Positions 53,230-63,300 of a stretch of DNA of 64,000 nucleotides are shown here, piece after piece; the stretch's first letter is position 1, and the number at the start of each line of letters is the position of its first letter. This stretch comes from Naumovozyma dairenensis CBS 421 (Eukaryota > Ascomycota > Saccharomycetes > Saccharomycetales > Saccharomycetaceae), in NCBI RefSeq assembly GCF_000227115.2, contig NC_016484.1, forward strand, positions 1-64,000. The letters are read 5' to 3'. A program made the position numbers and the translations under genes. Below the pieces are notes generated by a model. That model saw only the letters and a list, made by a program, of their open reading frames with translations, did no database searches and was not told the origin of the DNA.

Positions 53230-54828
53230 ATGGGTTCCAGTGGTTCAAAAACAACAACGACATCAACTTCTACTACCCCAACTCCTACTCCAACCCCAGT
53301 GACATCATCCACTATAACACCTACTCCAACCCCAACCCCAACCCCAAGCTCATCATCTACTGTTGAAATCACAAGTTCATCAATTGAACCAGCTACCAGT
53401 TCTTCAGCAGTCACTTCGACTATTGCTCCTGCCATTACTTCTTCAATTGTTGCAATTACTTCATTATCTTCCGAACTACCAACCAGTATACCATATGAAG
53501 TATTATCATCTGTTCTATCAAGTTACTTGAGTTCTTCTTCTATTCCAGAATTAATCAGCTCTTCTACAGAAGCAGTTCCTGCTTCTTCTTCCACAGCTCC
53601 AACTACTTCTTCTACTGAAGCTGTTGTCTCTTCAGCTACTGAAGCACCAGCTTCTTCTTCCACTGAAGCTACTGTTTCTTCCTCTATTGAACTGCTGTGT
53701 CTTCTTCCATTGAATCTGCTTGTTTCTTCTTCCATTGAAGCACCAGTTTCCTCTTCCACTGAAGCTGCTGTCTCTTCTTCCACTGAAGCTGCTGTTTCTT
53801 CTTCCATTGAAGCTCCAGTCACTTCTTCTACTGAAGCTGTTGTCTCTTCAGCTACTGAAGCACCAGCTTCTTCTTCCACTGAAGCTGCTGTTTCTTCTTC
53901 CACTGAAGCTGCTGTTTCTTCTTCCATTGAAGCTACTGTTTCTTCCTCTAGCGAAGTTTCCATTGTATTCTCTAGTGTAGTACAGTCTTCTACTCTTGCG
54001 GCTTCTTCAGTTGTCCCAACACATGTAAATTCGACTGCTCCATCCGCCGGGTCTTCTATTCTATTGACAACTACTACCCATATTCCTAACCCGGTACATA
54101 ACACAACTACCTCCAAAGCAGCTGTTTCAACTAAACCAGTTACAGTTACAGATGTCTTCTATAACACAACTACGGTCCCATGTTCCACAACCACAACACC
54201 ACTCAACTATAATACCACTATAGTTACTAAGACCAGTGCTTCCACAAACACTGTCACAATTTGTGATTCTGAATGTCAATCTAAAAAGTCAGCTGAGCAA
54301 GTTACCAAGACCAACACTAATACTTTACACACTACTAAAACCATTACTGAATGTGACATTGTCTGTCAATCAAGTAAGTCCGTTGAATTCGCCAAATCTC
54401 AAGCTGCTAGATCTAGTTCTGCCGAATATACAGTGAAGACAACGGTCATCCCAGAAGTTGAAGGTACCACCACTAAATATACCACTTTAACAAGTACAGT
54501 GGTCTGTGATGAAGCTTGTGAATCTAGTAAGTCATCAGCATCTACCGCTACTACTGCTGGTAAGTTTACTGCTGGTACCAATATCAGTACTACAGCTGGT
54601 TCCAATAAGTCTGGAACTTCTACCAAGGGAGATACTTATACTACCGTCACAAACACAAACACTATTACTAAGCATGCGACTTCTTCCTCCTTGGCTACTG
54701 TTGCTGTTTCCTCTAAGAAACAAAACGCAACTTCTGTTACTATCCATCAGCAAACTGAAAATGGTGCGGTTAAGAACGGTGTGGCATTAGGTGCTGGTAT
54801 CATTGGTGCTGGTATGCTATTATTATAG
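53230..54828 (+). CDS. Ser/Thr-rich GPI cell-wall protein, 5' end doubtful
   Basis: From the first in-frame ATG (53230) the product has 532 residues. It starts with PTPTP and TSS repeats, then about 20 SST/IEAxVS repeats (about residues 110-240), then a Thr-rich part with three CDxxC[QE]Sx[KS]S motifs. The end, VKNGVALGAGIIGAGMLLL, is a clear GPI-anchor signal, so the mature protein should sit in the membrane or wall. No secretion signal is in frame. A signal-like start MVSKIARIYVLANL lies at 53138 in another frame and meets a TAG after 17 codons. The frame itself stays open upstream to 53095 without ATG. The gene may be decaying or contain an indel. It is not clearly a Sed1, Tir or Flo member. 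Confidence 0.6.
   Translation: MGSSGSKTTTTSTSTTPTPTPTPVTSSTITPTPTPTPTPSSSSTVEITSSSIEPATSSSAVTSTIAPAITSSIVAITSLSSELPTSIPYEVLSSVLSSYLSSSSIPELISSSTEAVPASSSTAPTTSSTEAVVSSATEAPASSSTEATVSSSIELLCLLPLNLLVSSSIEAPVSSSTEAAVSSSTEAAVSSSIEAPVTSSTEAVVSSATEAPASSSTEAAVSSSTEAAVSSSIEATVSSSSEVSIVFSSVVQSSTLAASSVVPTHVNSTAPSAGSSILLTTTTHIPNPVHNTTTSKAAVSTKPVTVTDVFYNTTTVPCSTTTTPLNYNTTIVTKTSASTNTVTICDSECQSKKSAEQVTKTNTNTLHTTKTITECDIVCQSSKSVEFAKSQAARSSSAEYTVKTTVIPEVEGTTTKYTTLTSTVVCDEACESSKSSASTATTAGKFTAGTNISTTAGSNKSGTSTKGDTYTTVTNTNTITKHATSSSLATVAVSSKKQNATSVTIHQQTENGAVKNGVALGAGIIGAGMLLL
53570..53950 (+). repeat. Tandem coding repeats in GPI protein
   Basis: Imperfect units of 24-27 bp of the type GCTGCTGTTTCTTCTTCCACTGAA encode SST/IEAAV repeats. 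Two larger blocks (about 53605-53690 and 53820-53945) are near-identical, suggesting recent expansion. Confidence 0.8.
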
Positions 54829-55367
54829 ATACAGCTTCGTTTTTAATTGAAACCCTGTTTTTCGAAGGTACAAAGTTTGGGTCAGCTGATGATCTAATAA
54901 GTTCGTTATCTTTTTTCTTTATTCATTCTTTTTTTCGATTCCACCCTCTAAACCCTTTATCAACATATATAGAATAGGATGATAAACGTATTTCATTATG
55001 ATTTGCACAGACTATTCTGTATATTACACCATCAAAATGAAAAGGAGAAAACTCATGTAAAATTATATATCTTTAATATAGGACGCCCTAATAATTATTA
55101 TTTATTAATGGTAAATCATCAAAGTATATAATATCAAGCTCGATTATTCCAGCTTTATTGTTACAATTCAATTATACTAAATTGGTTTTGTATATGTGAA
55201 CCAGACGCCAATATCATGTATATATTTATAGCGCGGCTAAAAGTGCAAAATAGTAAATATACAAACATGAACTAGCCTTACTTTTAAGTTTGTTACTTTC
55301 TTTTCGATGACAAATTGAGAACTAAAAAGGAGTAACTCTAAGAATATCTAGGCTCATAAGGTACAAT
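54829..55367. other. Intergenic, nothing recognised
   Basis: 3' flank of the GPI-protein gene and upstream region of the next gene; AT-rich, no ORF or motif of note. Confidence 0.5.
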
Positions 55368-56264
55368 ATGGTGGAACGTAGAGGGTTTGTTATCTATCCT
55401 GATTATAACAATAACCAATCTCGAATTAGTAACCATTCAGAGAATACACTACTGATTAATGAGAAAAAGGAAACGTCCTCTCAATTATTGTCTTCTTCTC
55501 AGAGGAGTATAACATCAATAGATGTTGAAAACGCAAAGGAACGGTATCATAAAACAAATAATATCAACTCGTTGTTTACATTAGCGCATAAATCAATAAA
55601 GAAAGTGGCTAAAGAGCCGCGGAATAACCTCCCAATCTCTTCATTTACCTCTGGTAAATTCAAGTCAATTACTCTAAAGGACACAAAACGGGCTGGTCCT
55701 TTACAATCAATTCAAAACATAATTTATAATTGCAAAGGCTATCCACATTCTGTTTTTATGGCAAAACAACTTGAAAGAAAGGAGCCAACTACGATCAGAG
55801 ATGGTATTGCTATTCTCGATTCCAAAAATGGAATAGGTTCAAAAATTATTAAAGCAAAGTTCAGAAAGAGTCATTTCAAACTAGGTTCTGTGACTAGAAA
55901 ATATGAATTATTCCCGCTACAAGACCTAGAACAAAATAAACCATCAGCATTACTTCAATCGTTACAAAAATCCTTATGTGATTTAGATACCTCCTTGAAA
56001 ACCCTTTCGTATCACTCATATGACACTTTGTTGACGGTAACATCATTCGAAATGCTGTCTGACCATGAAATTAAAATCAATTCAGTAAAGAATTATACTG
56101 CAGGATTTACAACCGATGTAACTATGTTATTGCATAGTAAGATATCGCTCAATGTGCCCCTTCCTAACAATCTTCATAAGGACTATAAATTAGCATTAGA
56201 TTCTAAGGTATACTTGGAGTTGGCACCTAATGTTAAATGGTATTTGGTCTGGAAATTTATCTAG
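55368..56264 (+). CDS. Unrecognised 298-residue protein at YIL152W position
   Basis: The frame has an ATG at 55368-55370 and no internal break. The first ~110 residues are Ser/Asn/Lys-rich and probably disordered. From about residue 113 a compact domain seems to start (GPLQSIQNIIYNCKGYPHSVFMAKQL, DGIAILDSKNGIGSKIIKAKFRKSHFKLGS), ending with KVYLELAPNVKWYLVWKF. No signal peptide, membrane helix or catalytic motif is evident. I do not recognise the family. Its strand and place between RRD1 and MCM10 correspond to the uncharacterised S. cerevisiae gene YIL152W, so orthology is a positional inference only. Confidence 0.65.
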   Translation: MVERRGFVIYPDYNNNQSRISNHSENTLLINEKKETSSQLLSSSQRSITSIDVENAKERYHKTNNINSLFTLAHKSIKKVAKEPRNNLPISSFTSGKFKSITLKDTKRAGPLQSIQNIIYNCKGYPHSVFMAKQLERKEPTTIRDGIAILDSKNGIGSKIIKAKFRKSHFKLGSVTRKYELFPLQDLEQNKPSALLQSLQKSLCDLDTSLKTLSYHSYDTLLTVTSFEMLSDHEIKINSVKNYTAGFTTDVTMLLHSKISLNVPLPNNLHKDYKLALDSKVYLELAPNVKWYLVWKFI

Positions 56265-56974
56265 AACAAAGGGAAATTAATATTCTGTAACCGATACTAA
56301 CTGTCCATCGTCACGGAAGGTGATTTCACTAAAAAATATGGGTCTTATAAATGAATACTGGGTAGACTAGTATAATTAACTTGCGCCTAATTGGATTTTT
56401 AATAGAAGAAATAAGAAACTTAAACATAGCTAAATTACATCAAAAAAAATTCAAACATTGCTAAATGAATTTAATTAGAACGTAGCTAATTGAACTGCGT
56501 TTGGTATATACAGATTAAAGTGGTTTCGACATCTAGAGTTTGGTAATGGATTCGATACATGGCTGGATTACTTGTATATCCAACTCATCATTTGAAAGAA
56601 TGAGTAGCAGTTACGGTTTTATGATGGTTGGTATTATGGGTATAGTTGAGTTCGGAAAATCGTTATCAAATTTTTACTTGTACGTAGGGAATCAATCCAA
56701 TTAGTAAGACTGATTTAGTTGTATCATTTCCCCAGCCACCAATTATTCCGGTAAAAACAAAATTAACATCAATATAAATGCGAAGCTGAAGAAATTGGTG
56801 GGAAGAGTCCAAAGAAGCTTGCAAGAGATGGATGAAACCCCGTTCGGATGACGTTAATACTGATTCTTAATGTCATAATTGATTGCAGGCCTTCTATTCT
56901 AACGAATCTCATGTGGCGGAAAGCTTTTATCAAAGAACTCTAATAGCAAAAAACGCTTGCTCGCATTAGTTCAA

Positions 56975-57250
56975 TTATATTTCTTTAAAGGTTTGTGACG
57001 GGCCATGTGTCTTTGGTCTCCTCGTTAGCATTTTAGCTCCAACCAAAGGGTTTTCTCCACTGTTTTTCTTAGCTTCATTGAACTCTTCTGATCCATTGAC
57101 ATACATCCCAGACCTTTGTCGGACACTGCGTGGACGTCGTAGATCATTCGCCTTTTTTTTGATGTCGTAAGTATCGTCATTGGTTTTATACTTATTTGTG
57201 TTATTGTTGTTCGTCTCTACGCATGTTTGTTGTTGCTTATTTGTTTCCAA
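56975..57250 (-). other. Weak 91-codon open frame without an early ATG
   Basis: The frame follows directly after a TAG and opens with TTG, so no ATG is available before codon 49 (GMYVNGSEEFNEAKK). It is rich in Asn, Thr and Arg and ends RRPKTHGPSQTFKEI. It could be a 43-residue small ORF, a relic of the missing minus-strand gene at this place, or chance. No family recognised. Confidence 0.25.
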
Positions 57251-57402
57251 CTATAATTGCTCAACAAATAAATGATACAATATGAAATGAGATTTAGTGA
57301 AAATTTATATATTAATCGTTTTATATTGAGAAAATCTATCATACATCTTACAGGTGGCAAATATGGGTCCATTCAATTGTTAAAACTCCCCTTATATTTT
57401 AG

Positions 57403-57441
57403 GGGACATATTGCCACGCAAACACATCTGCAATATGTCCC
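57403..57441. repeat. Perfect 12-bp inverted repeat
   Basis: GGGACATATTGC (57403-57414) is the reverse complement of GCAATATGTCCC (57430-57441), with a 15-bp spacer. It lies about 600 bp downstream of the MCM10 stop on its strand. Confidence 0.85.
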
Positions 57442-58034
57442 ACAGTAAATAGAGTCGCGTTGTAATGACACGGCTTGGCTGCAGTTCTTAATGGTACGGC
57501 TATAGATTTGTGTCAACTTAAATAGGCTTACAATAAGGACAGTTTGGGCATTTCTAGCTACAAAATGTATTCTGGACTAGACTATGTCAAACCTTCTAGT
57601 CTGTATTCTTTATAGCAACAACTGGCGAATTATTTATTTAATGAGTTAGAATAGCCATATATCTAAGAAGAAAGCAATTCTGGTAAGTTCTGTGCCCAAT
57701 TTCCATCTCGCAAACAACATCTGGAAGATAAGACCTGGGGATTTACCTTTCTTTACGTAATTGAATATTATTATATATTACATCAAAGGTAATGCCCTAA
57801 TGAAGTTGTATATTGGAGCATACATAAGTACGAGTTTCCTAAGATACTTTTCCCGGTCATATAATTTTATCCTCCTTTCCTGAAATCAGAAAAACTGTCC
57901 TTCATAGTAAATAACTGTCCAAAATATGCTGAAAGGGTGTGCATTAATGATATTGGTATTGACAATTACAAAAGTAGTTTGTTGATTTTGCATCAAACCT
58001 TCTGCTATTATATTGTACACATGTAATCATATAT

Positions 58035-59867
58035 TCATACAATCTCTAAATCACTTTCACTGGTATCCACATCGTCATTTAGCGGCTGCTCTGCAAGTCT
58101 CTTGCCGGATCCGAAATGTTTTTGCCATACTTCTTCCCTTCTATTCTTACGTTTGATTAGTTCCTCTTTAGCAGGCGCCAGCACAACTTTGCCTTTTTTA
58201 AATTCTAGTAGATCCTTAACTTTCTCCACTTTATGAGTATTATGTACGTTATCCTTCCCTGAATCCTTACCCGTTTGTAAAACTTTAGCAATCTTACCAT
58301 GTGTCGGATCAAAACCTAATCTTTGAATGACACCAGTTTGTAATGTTGTTTCTGTAGCACTTTTCATTTTGGCATATTCTTTCTTTGTTTTGTTCCCAGA
58401 TAATCTATTGGAAGATTTATTCTCGATAGCTTTACTCAACTCTTGGTCTAAGTAATTACTTCTCTTATCATCAGCAATTTTACGTCTTTTAGTATCAAGG
58501 TTGGTTAACATGTCAGGATTTTGGAACTTTTCATCAAAGAAGGCCTTTGCTGAATTGTTACTACTAAAATATCGTCTCCTCCTCTCTTCCATAAGTTTTG
58601 ATTCATTCTTTCTAATTTCAGATCCTTTTACCACATTAAATCGATTCCCATGATACACTCCTCGTACTGGCACGTTATTATTCCTATATAATTGCGGTTG
58701 TGCACCCACTTTTACAGGAGCACCCAATGCGAAACTTCCATTTAACTCGATCCTCTTAGAACCATTGTTTCTAAACCTAATTTCTTGATGATAAGAACAT
58801 CTGTCTTCTTTAGAAATATCGATTGGGGTATGACATGTCCCAGATTCATTGATTTTGTTCGGTATGGGACAAAAACCAAGGTCTTTACTTTTACCAACTT
58901 CGATGATACAATGGTAATTATGATTGATACGAAGATTGAATGATTTGATCCCCGTACCATTTTTATTATTCGAGGGTCTCCATGGTAACACTTCAGGATT
59001 CAAAATTGCAATAATGTCACCAATTCGAAGATTATAGTATCGCTCGACAGCATGTTTATCGAAAATGAAGATATCTACATTATATTTGAAATCACTTATA
59101 GTAAATTTAAAATATTTCTTGGGTTTATCACTTGATGTAAATTTAATGCTACCCTTCTGTGTTATTATCCCCAATGTAACCCAATTTGAATACTGTGGTT
59201 CTTCGAATTTTGGTGGCCTCACTTTGGCAAATAATTTATTTAATCGAAGTATTTTGATATTTTGGAATATATCATTTAATTCCTTTTTAGGAATATACCT
59301 TTTCTGAATACGTAGCATCGAATATTCTTCTACTTCATTAGCTGCCTCTGGTTGATATTCTATTTTATGAATTTTGCTGCTTTTATTTAATCCTTGAAAC
59401 ATATGGACTCTTGCCTTTAACATTTTCTCATTCCTAACGTTCTCGATTTCTTCTTTCTTCTTGACATGTTGAAACTTTTCCATGAAATATGAAGTAGTAT
59501 TCGATGGTAGCTTTTCCAAGTTCTCTTCCCTTTCCCTTACTTTCAGTTCGTTAGGATTAGGTAATCGTTCGCCAGAGAATTCTTCTTCTTCTACTTCTTC
59601 TTCTTTTCTGTCACGATTCTGTAATATTGTCTGTTCAGAAGTAAAAATATTTGTATTCTTCTCTTCAGGGGTACCAGGTATCTGAACTTCATCAAAATTA
59701 GGATCACGTCTCTTTTGACGTTCCTTTAGTTCCTTCAATCTTCCCAAGAGATCACTCTTTCGACGGTCTAGATCTTCGAGCTCTTCCAGTACAGCGTCTT
59801 CATTTTCCTCTTTGTCTGATAAATCAGCAAAAGGATCTTCTGGCGAACATTCCCTAGGATCATTCAT
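58035..59867 (-). CDS. MCM10: Replication initiation factor Mcm10
   Basis: The 610-residue nuclear protein activates the CMG helicase at origins and helps load DNA polymerase alpha. An N-terminal acidic and coiled-coil region (about residues 10-60, EELEDLDRRKSDLLGRLKELKERQ) is followed by a linker. The conserved core has an OB fold at about 205-325 (NWVTLGIITQKGSIK, FTISDFKYNVDIFIFDKHA, GDIIAILNPEVLPW) and a zinc finger of type C-C-C-H at about 333-358 (GFCPIP..GTCHTP..DRCSYHQ). A second basic segment (RLGFDPTHGKIAKVLQTG) near 520 is also typical. S. cerevisiae Mcm10 (YIL150C) has 571 residues. The ATG is at 59865-59867, and the neighbours agree with synteny. Confidence 0.93.
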   Translation of the reverse strand: MNDPRECSPEDPFADLSDKEENEDAVLEELEDLDRRKSDLLGRLKELKERQKRRDPNFDEVQIPGTPEEKNTNIFTSEQTILQNRDRKEEEVEEEEFSGERLPNPNELKVREREENLEKLPSNTTSYFMEKFQHVKKKEEIENVRNEKMLKARVHMFQGLNKSSKIHKIEYQPEAANEVEEYSMLRIQKRYIPKKELNDIFQNIKILRLNKLFAKVRPPKFEEPQYSNWVTLGIITQKGSIKFTSSDKPKKYFKFTISDFKYNVDIFIFDKHAVERYYNLRIGDIIAILNPEVLPWRPSNNKNGTGIKSFNLRINHNYHCIIEVGKSKDLGFCPIPNKINESGTCHTPIDISKEDRCSYHQEIRFRNNGSKRIELNGSFALGAPVKVGAQPQLYRNNNVPVRGVYHGNRFNVVKGSEIRKNESKLMEERRRRYFSSNNSAKAFFDEKFQNPDMLTNLDTKRRKIADDKRSNYLDQELSKAIENKSSNRLSGNKTKKEYAKMKSATETTLQTGVIQRLGFDPTHGKIAKVLQTGKDSGKDNVHNTHKVEKVKDLLEFKKGKVVLAPAKEELIKRKNRREEVWQKHFGSGKRLAEQPLNDDVDTSESDLEIV

Positions 59868-60326
59868 TAGTATTGAAGCAGTTTGTAAGGTATGAACCCT
59901 GATATAGGTTGTTTAAATGATGTTTCTTTTGAAACTCTCAATGACTTCATTCTGCTCTTCGATTTTTGTAAAACTAAAATCACATAATGCACTACGTATA
60001 AAATAGTAAGATGCGCAAGCTCTGTAAAATTCGTTATAAACAGGAAGGTGATTCGATCCAATAATAATTGTTTGAAGCTTCATAGTTATAAAGACTATAT
60101 TGTCTGAAAGTAGTACAGAAACAGAGCCAGAGATTGTGCTTCTACAGGCTTGCCCTCTTCGTTACAATTATTCATCTGCAGTTGGAAAAAAATAGATATT
60201 ATTCCAACAAGCCTTCTTTTTTGAATTATTACAATTCCTGAATTTGGGATTTTTATATGCTTATTTTAATATAATACATATTGCAAGCAAAGTTCTTTAT
60301 TAAGGTTCTTATCTAAAAGTAGAGAT
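59868..60326. other. MCM10 upstream region
   Basis: 459 bp between the MCM10 start and the MLP1/MLP2 stop. No ACGCGT (MCB) element or other clear cell-cycle motif was seen. Confidence 0.5.
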
Positions 60327-63300
60327 TTATTCCTCTTTCGGTCTTTTAATGATGTCTTGAATTATTTCATTATCAGCAGAACGTTTTGTTAACAAGGTTT
60401 CATCTTTTCCTGATTGTAGTGTGAATGGATTATCGTCGTTATCCGTTTCTGCTACAACATTAGCTCCATAATTCAATTGTAATACTTTTTCTCCGAGTGG
60501 TGGTGAAGAACTATTTATATTGGACAGGTTTATTTTCGAAGGAACCTGAGTTTCGTTACTATCATTATTCTTTGTTGGTGATAAAGTTTGTGATTCGAGT
60601 TTCGATAATTTTCTTTCCAATAATGTGCTTTTCATCATAGATTGCTGTTTTCCTTCTTCAAAGGCCTTCTTTTTTATTTCTGCCAGTTCAAGATTAAACT
60701 TTTCCCTCAATTCTTTTTCTATTTGAGCTCTTGTATCTGTGACAACTCCATTTCCATCGGCATTAAGCCCGAGTTCACGTAATTTGGTTTCAAATTCTTG
60801 CTCCAGAACCTTTCTTCTTTTCTCGATAACAGCATTGATTTTCTCCTCAGAAGGGAGCCTCATTCTTTTCTTCAAATTCTCCTCGGCCTCAGTTATCCTC
60901 TTCAGAATGAGTGCTTCTTGTTCTTCTTCCCACTTTTTCTTAAGCTCTTCAATATTGGCACTTTCTTGACCATTAGCGAGAATATTATTTTTTCTCTGAG
61001 CGAGAATGGTTTCTTTTTCTTTTTCCAACTTTGTCTTAAACTCTTTTTTCATTTGTTCAATTAATTCATCCTTTTCACGCTTAAAAGATTCTTTTAAGTC
61101 TTTGATTATTTTGGAGTTTACAGTACTGTTTTCATATGCTTTTACAGATTGTAATTCTGACTTTAACGATTCTATCTCATTCTTGAATTTCTTAGCATCT
61201 TCAACTTTCTTTTCTAATTCATTGGAGAAATTATTTGATTTCTCCAGTTCTGCTCTCAACCTAATAATTTCCTCTGATTCGTCAGCTGCACCATTTCCTG
61301 ATTGGTTGTTCTTCTCGATTTCTTGTTGTAACGATTTTTCCAAATTAACCTTAGTTTCATTTAACTCATTTATTTGGGTTGTTAGATTAATTTGCATTGT
61401 CTTAGCAGCATCAAGCTTCTCGTGCGCCTGTTTTTTTAATCTATCAAACCTATCAGTTAGTTGAGCATTTTCCGTACGAACGGTTTCTAATTGTTCTTCT
61501 AAGGTTTTTATTTTCTCTAGGGATTTCATGTGTGCTTCCTCTTCAACTATCTTCCCTTGTTGTAAAATAGTTTGTGAACGTAACTTCCACCGTTCTAGCT
61601 CTTCTTGACATATATTTAGATGTTGTTCTTTCTCGGCAACCTTCAATTTTAGCTCATTAATCTCTTGTTCCAATGGTTCTAGTTTCACCTGCATATCTGC
61701 TAATTGGCTCGAAAGAGTCTCGTTTACTTTAGTACAGTTTTCTACTTCTTTTATTAACTTAGCATTTGATTCTTCTAGGGCAAGTAATTTCGTTGTATTT
61801 TCCATTACTTCTTCTTTATCTTCTTCTTTCTTCGATTGTTGGTCGATTTTCACGAACGACGGGAATTTCTCTCTTGGATTTTTATTCCTATATCTCGCCC
61901 TTCTTAATGAGTAGTTTGCAGAGTTGAGATTTAGAGCCAACATTTTCTTTTCGTGAATTAGTGAACGTACTAAATGACCTATAGCTGCTGTGTTTAATAT
62001 CTTCCCATCATAACTTTCTAATATCTCTGTCACTTTACCATCAAATGAAGCCATTTTTACCTCCGCTTCTTCAAGCCTTTCATTTGCATGATCAATTTCA
62101 GTATTGTAATTAGATTCTATTACCAATGATTGTTGTTGTATAGAATTAATCGCTTGTCTTAAACGACTTAGAGAATTTTTGAAATGTTTGAAGGCGTCTT
62201 TAAATGTTGTATTTTCTTCAACCATGGTTTGTAGTAAAACGATGGCATTGTTAATTTTTTCTGAGTTTTCATTTTCAGCCATTTGAAGTTTCTCAGTCTT
62301 TTCCACTAGCTTTGACTTCAGTTCATTTAATTCTTTTTCTTTCCCTTGCAGTTGGCTTACGCTATTGGCTAAAAAGGAGTTTTTCTGTTCCAGAGTCGTA
62401 TATACAGAAGCAAGCTTATAAGTGGCTTGTTTGAGGTCATTTTTGACTTTGGTGTATTTATTTTCCAATTTCAAATGAGATTCTGTTTTCATGTCCAAAT
62501 CTTCTTGTACTTCTTTTAATTCTCGCCTTAGAGTTCTGAATTGATTTTGTAACTCCTCTAGGTTTTCATAGTAAAGATATGAAATATCTGAATCATTTAC
62601 GCTTTCTAGTTTCTTTCGTTCAAAAGTATATGTTTGTTGCTTGGCAGGTTCTTTCTCTTCGTTTTTGATTTGCGTATTTTTAGGTAACTCACGTTCAGAT
62701 AGTGATGTCTCCAATTGAAGGACCTTATTGTCTAATAAATTCTTTGATAAAGTCATTGTCAGTATTTTGTCTTCCAAATTTTTATTTTTTGATTTCAAAT
62801 TGGATATTTCTTTATCTAAAAATGAAATTTTCTGTTCAGCTACCGAAAGTTCTATAATTTTTGATTGCTCGAGGTTATTTACCCCTCCAGTAATTAGATT
62901 TTTTTCAAATAGCTCATTTTCAGCTAAATCTTGTTCCAATGTCTTTATTTTGTTTTCTAACTTATCTACGTATTCTTTTAAAAGATTGTTATTATCTTTC
63001 ATCTCATCGAAATTGAGGGCATGTTTTTCAACTTCCATTTTTGATGTCAATTGTGATTTCTGCAGCGTTTTTATTTTATTCTCTAACTCTTCTAGCACCT
63101 TCACGTGTTGTTGTTTCATTGAAGATAATTCATTAGTTAATCTTTCCTTCTCCAATTCACATTGCTGCAAGCTAGATATCGAATTATTTGAAGTATTGGA
63201 TTGGATTGTCGAATTCGTCACTAGCAACTTATAAGAGTCTCTTTCTTGCGAAATGATGTTGATCTTCGATTCTAATGTTTTTATATGTTTTTCCAAGTCC

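Larger units (their letters stand above)
56265..58034. other. 1.8-kb intergenic region
   Basis: This lies between the 298-residue protein gene and the MCM10 stop. It contains one weak ORF (separate entry) and a 12-bp inverted repeat. ESL1 (YIL151C) would lie here in S. cerevisiae; the space is too small for its ~1100 codons, and I see no clear relic of it. Confidence 0.5.

Noticed and set aside
56295..56301. TACTAAC just after the 298-residue gene
   Set aside because: No donor site or downstream exon could be found.
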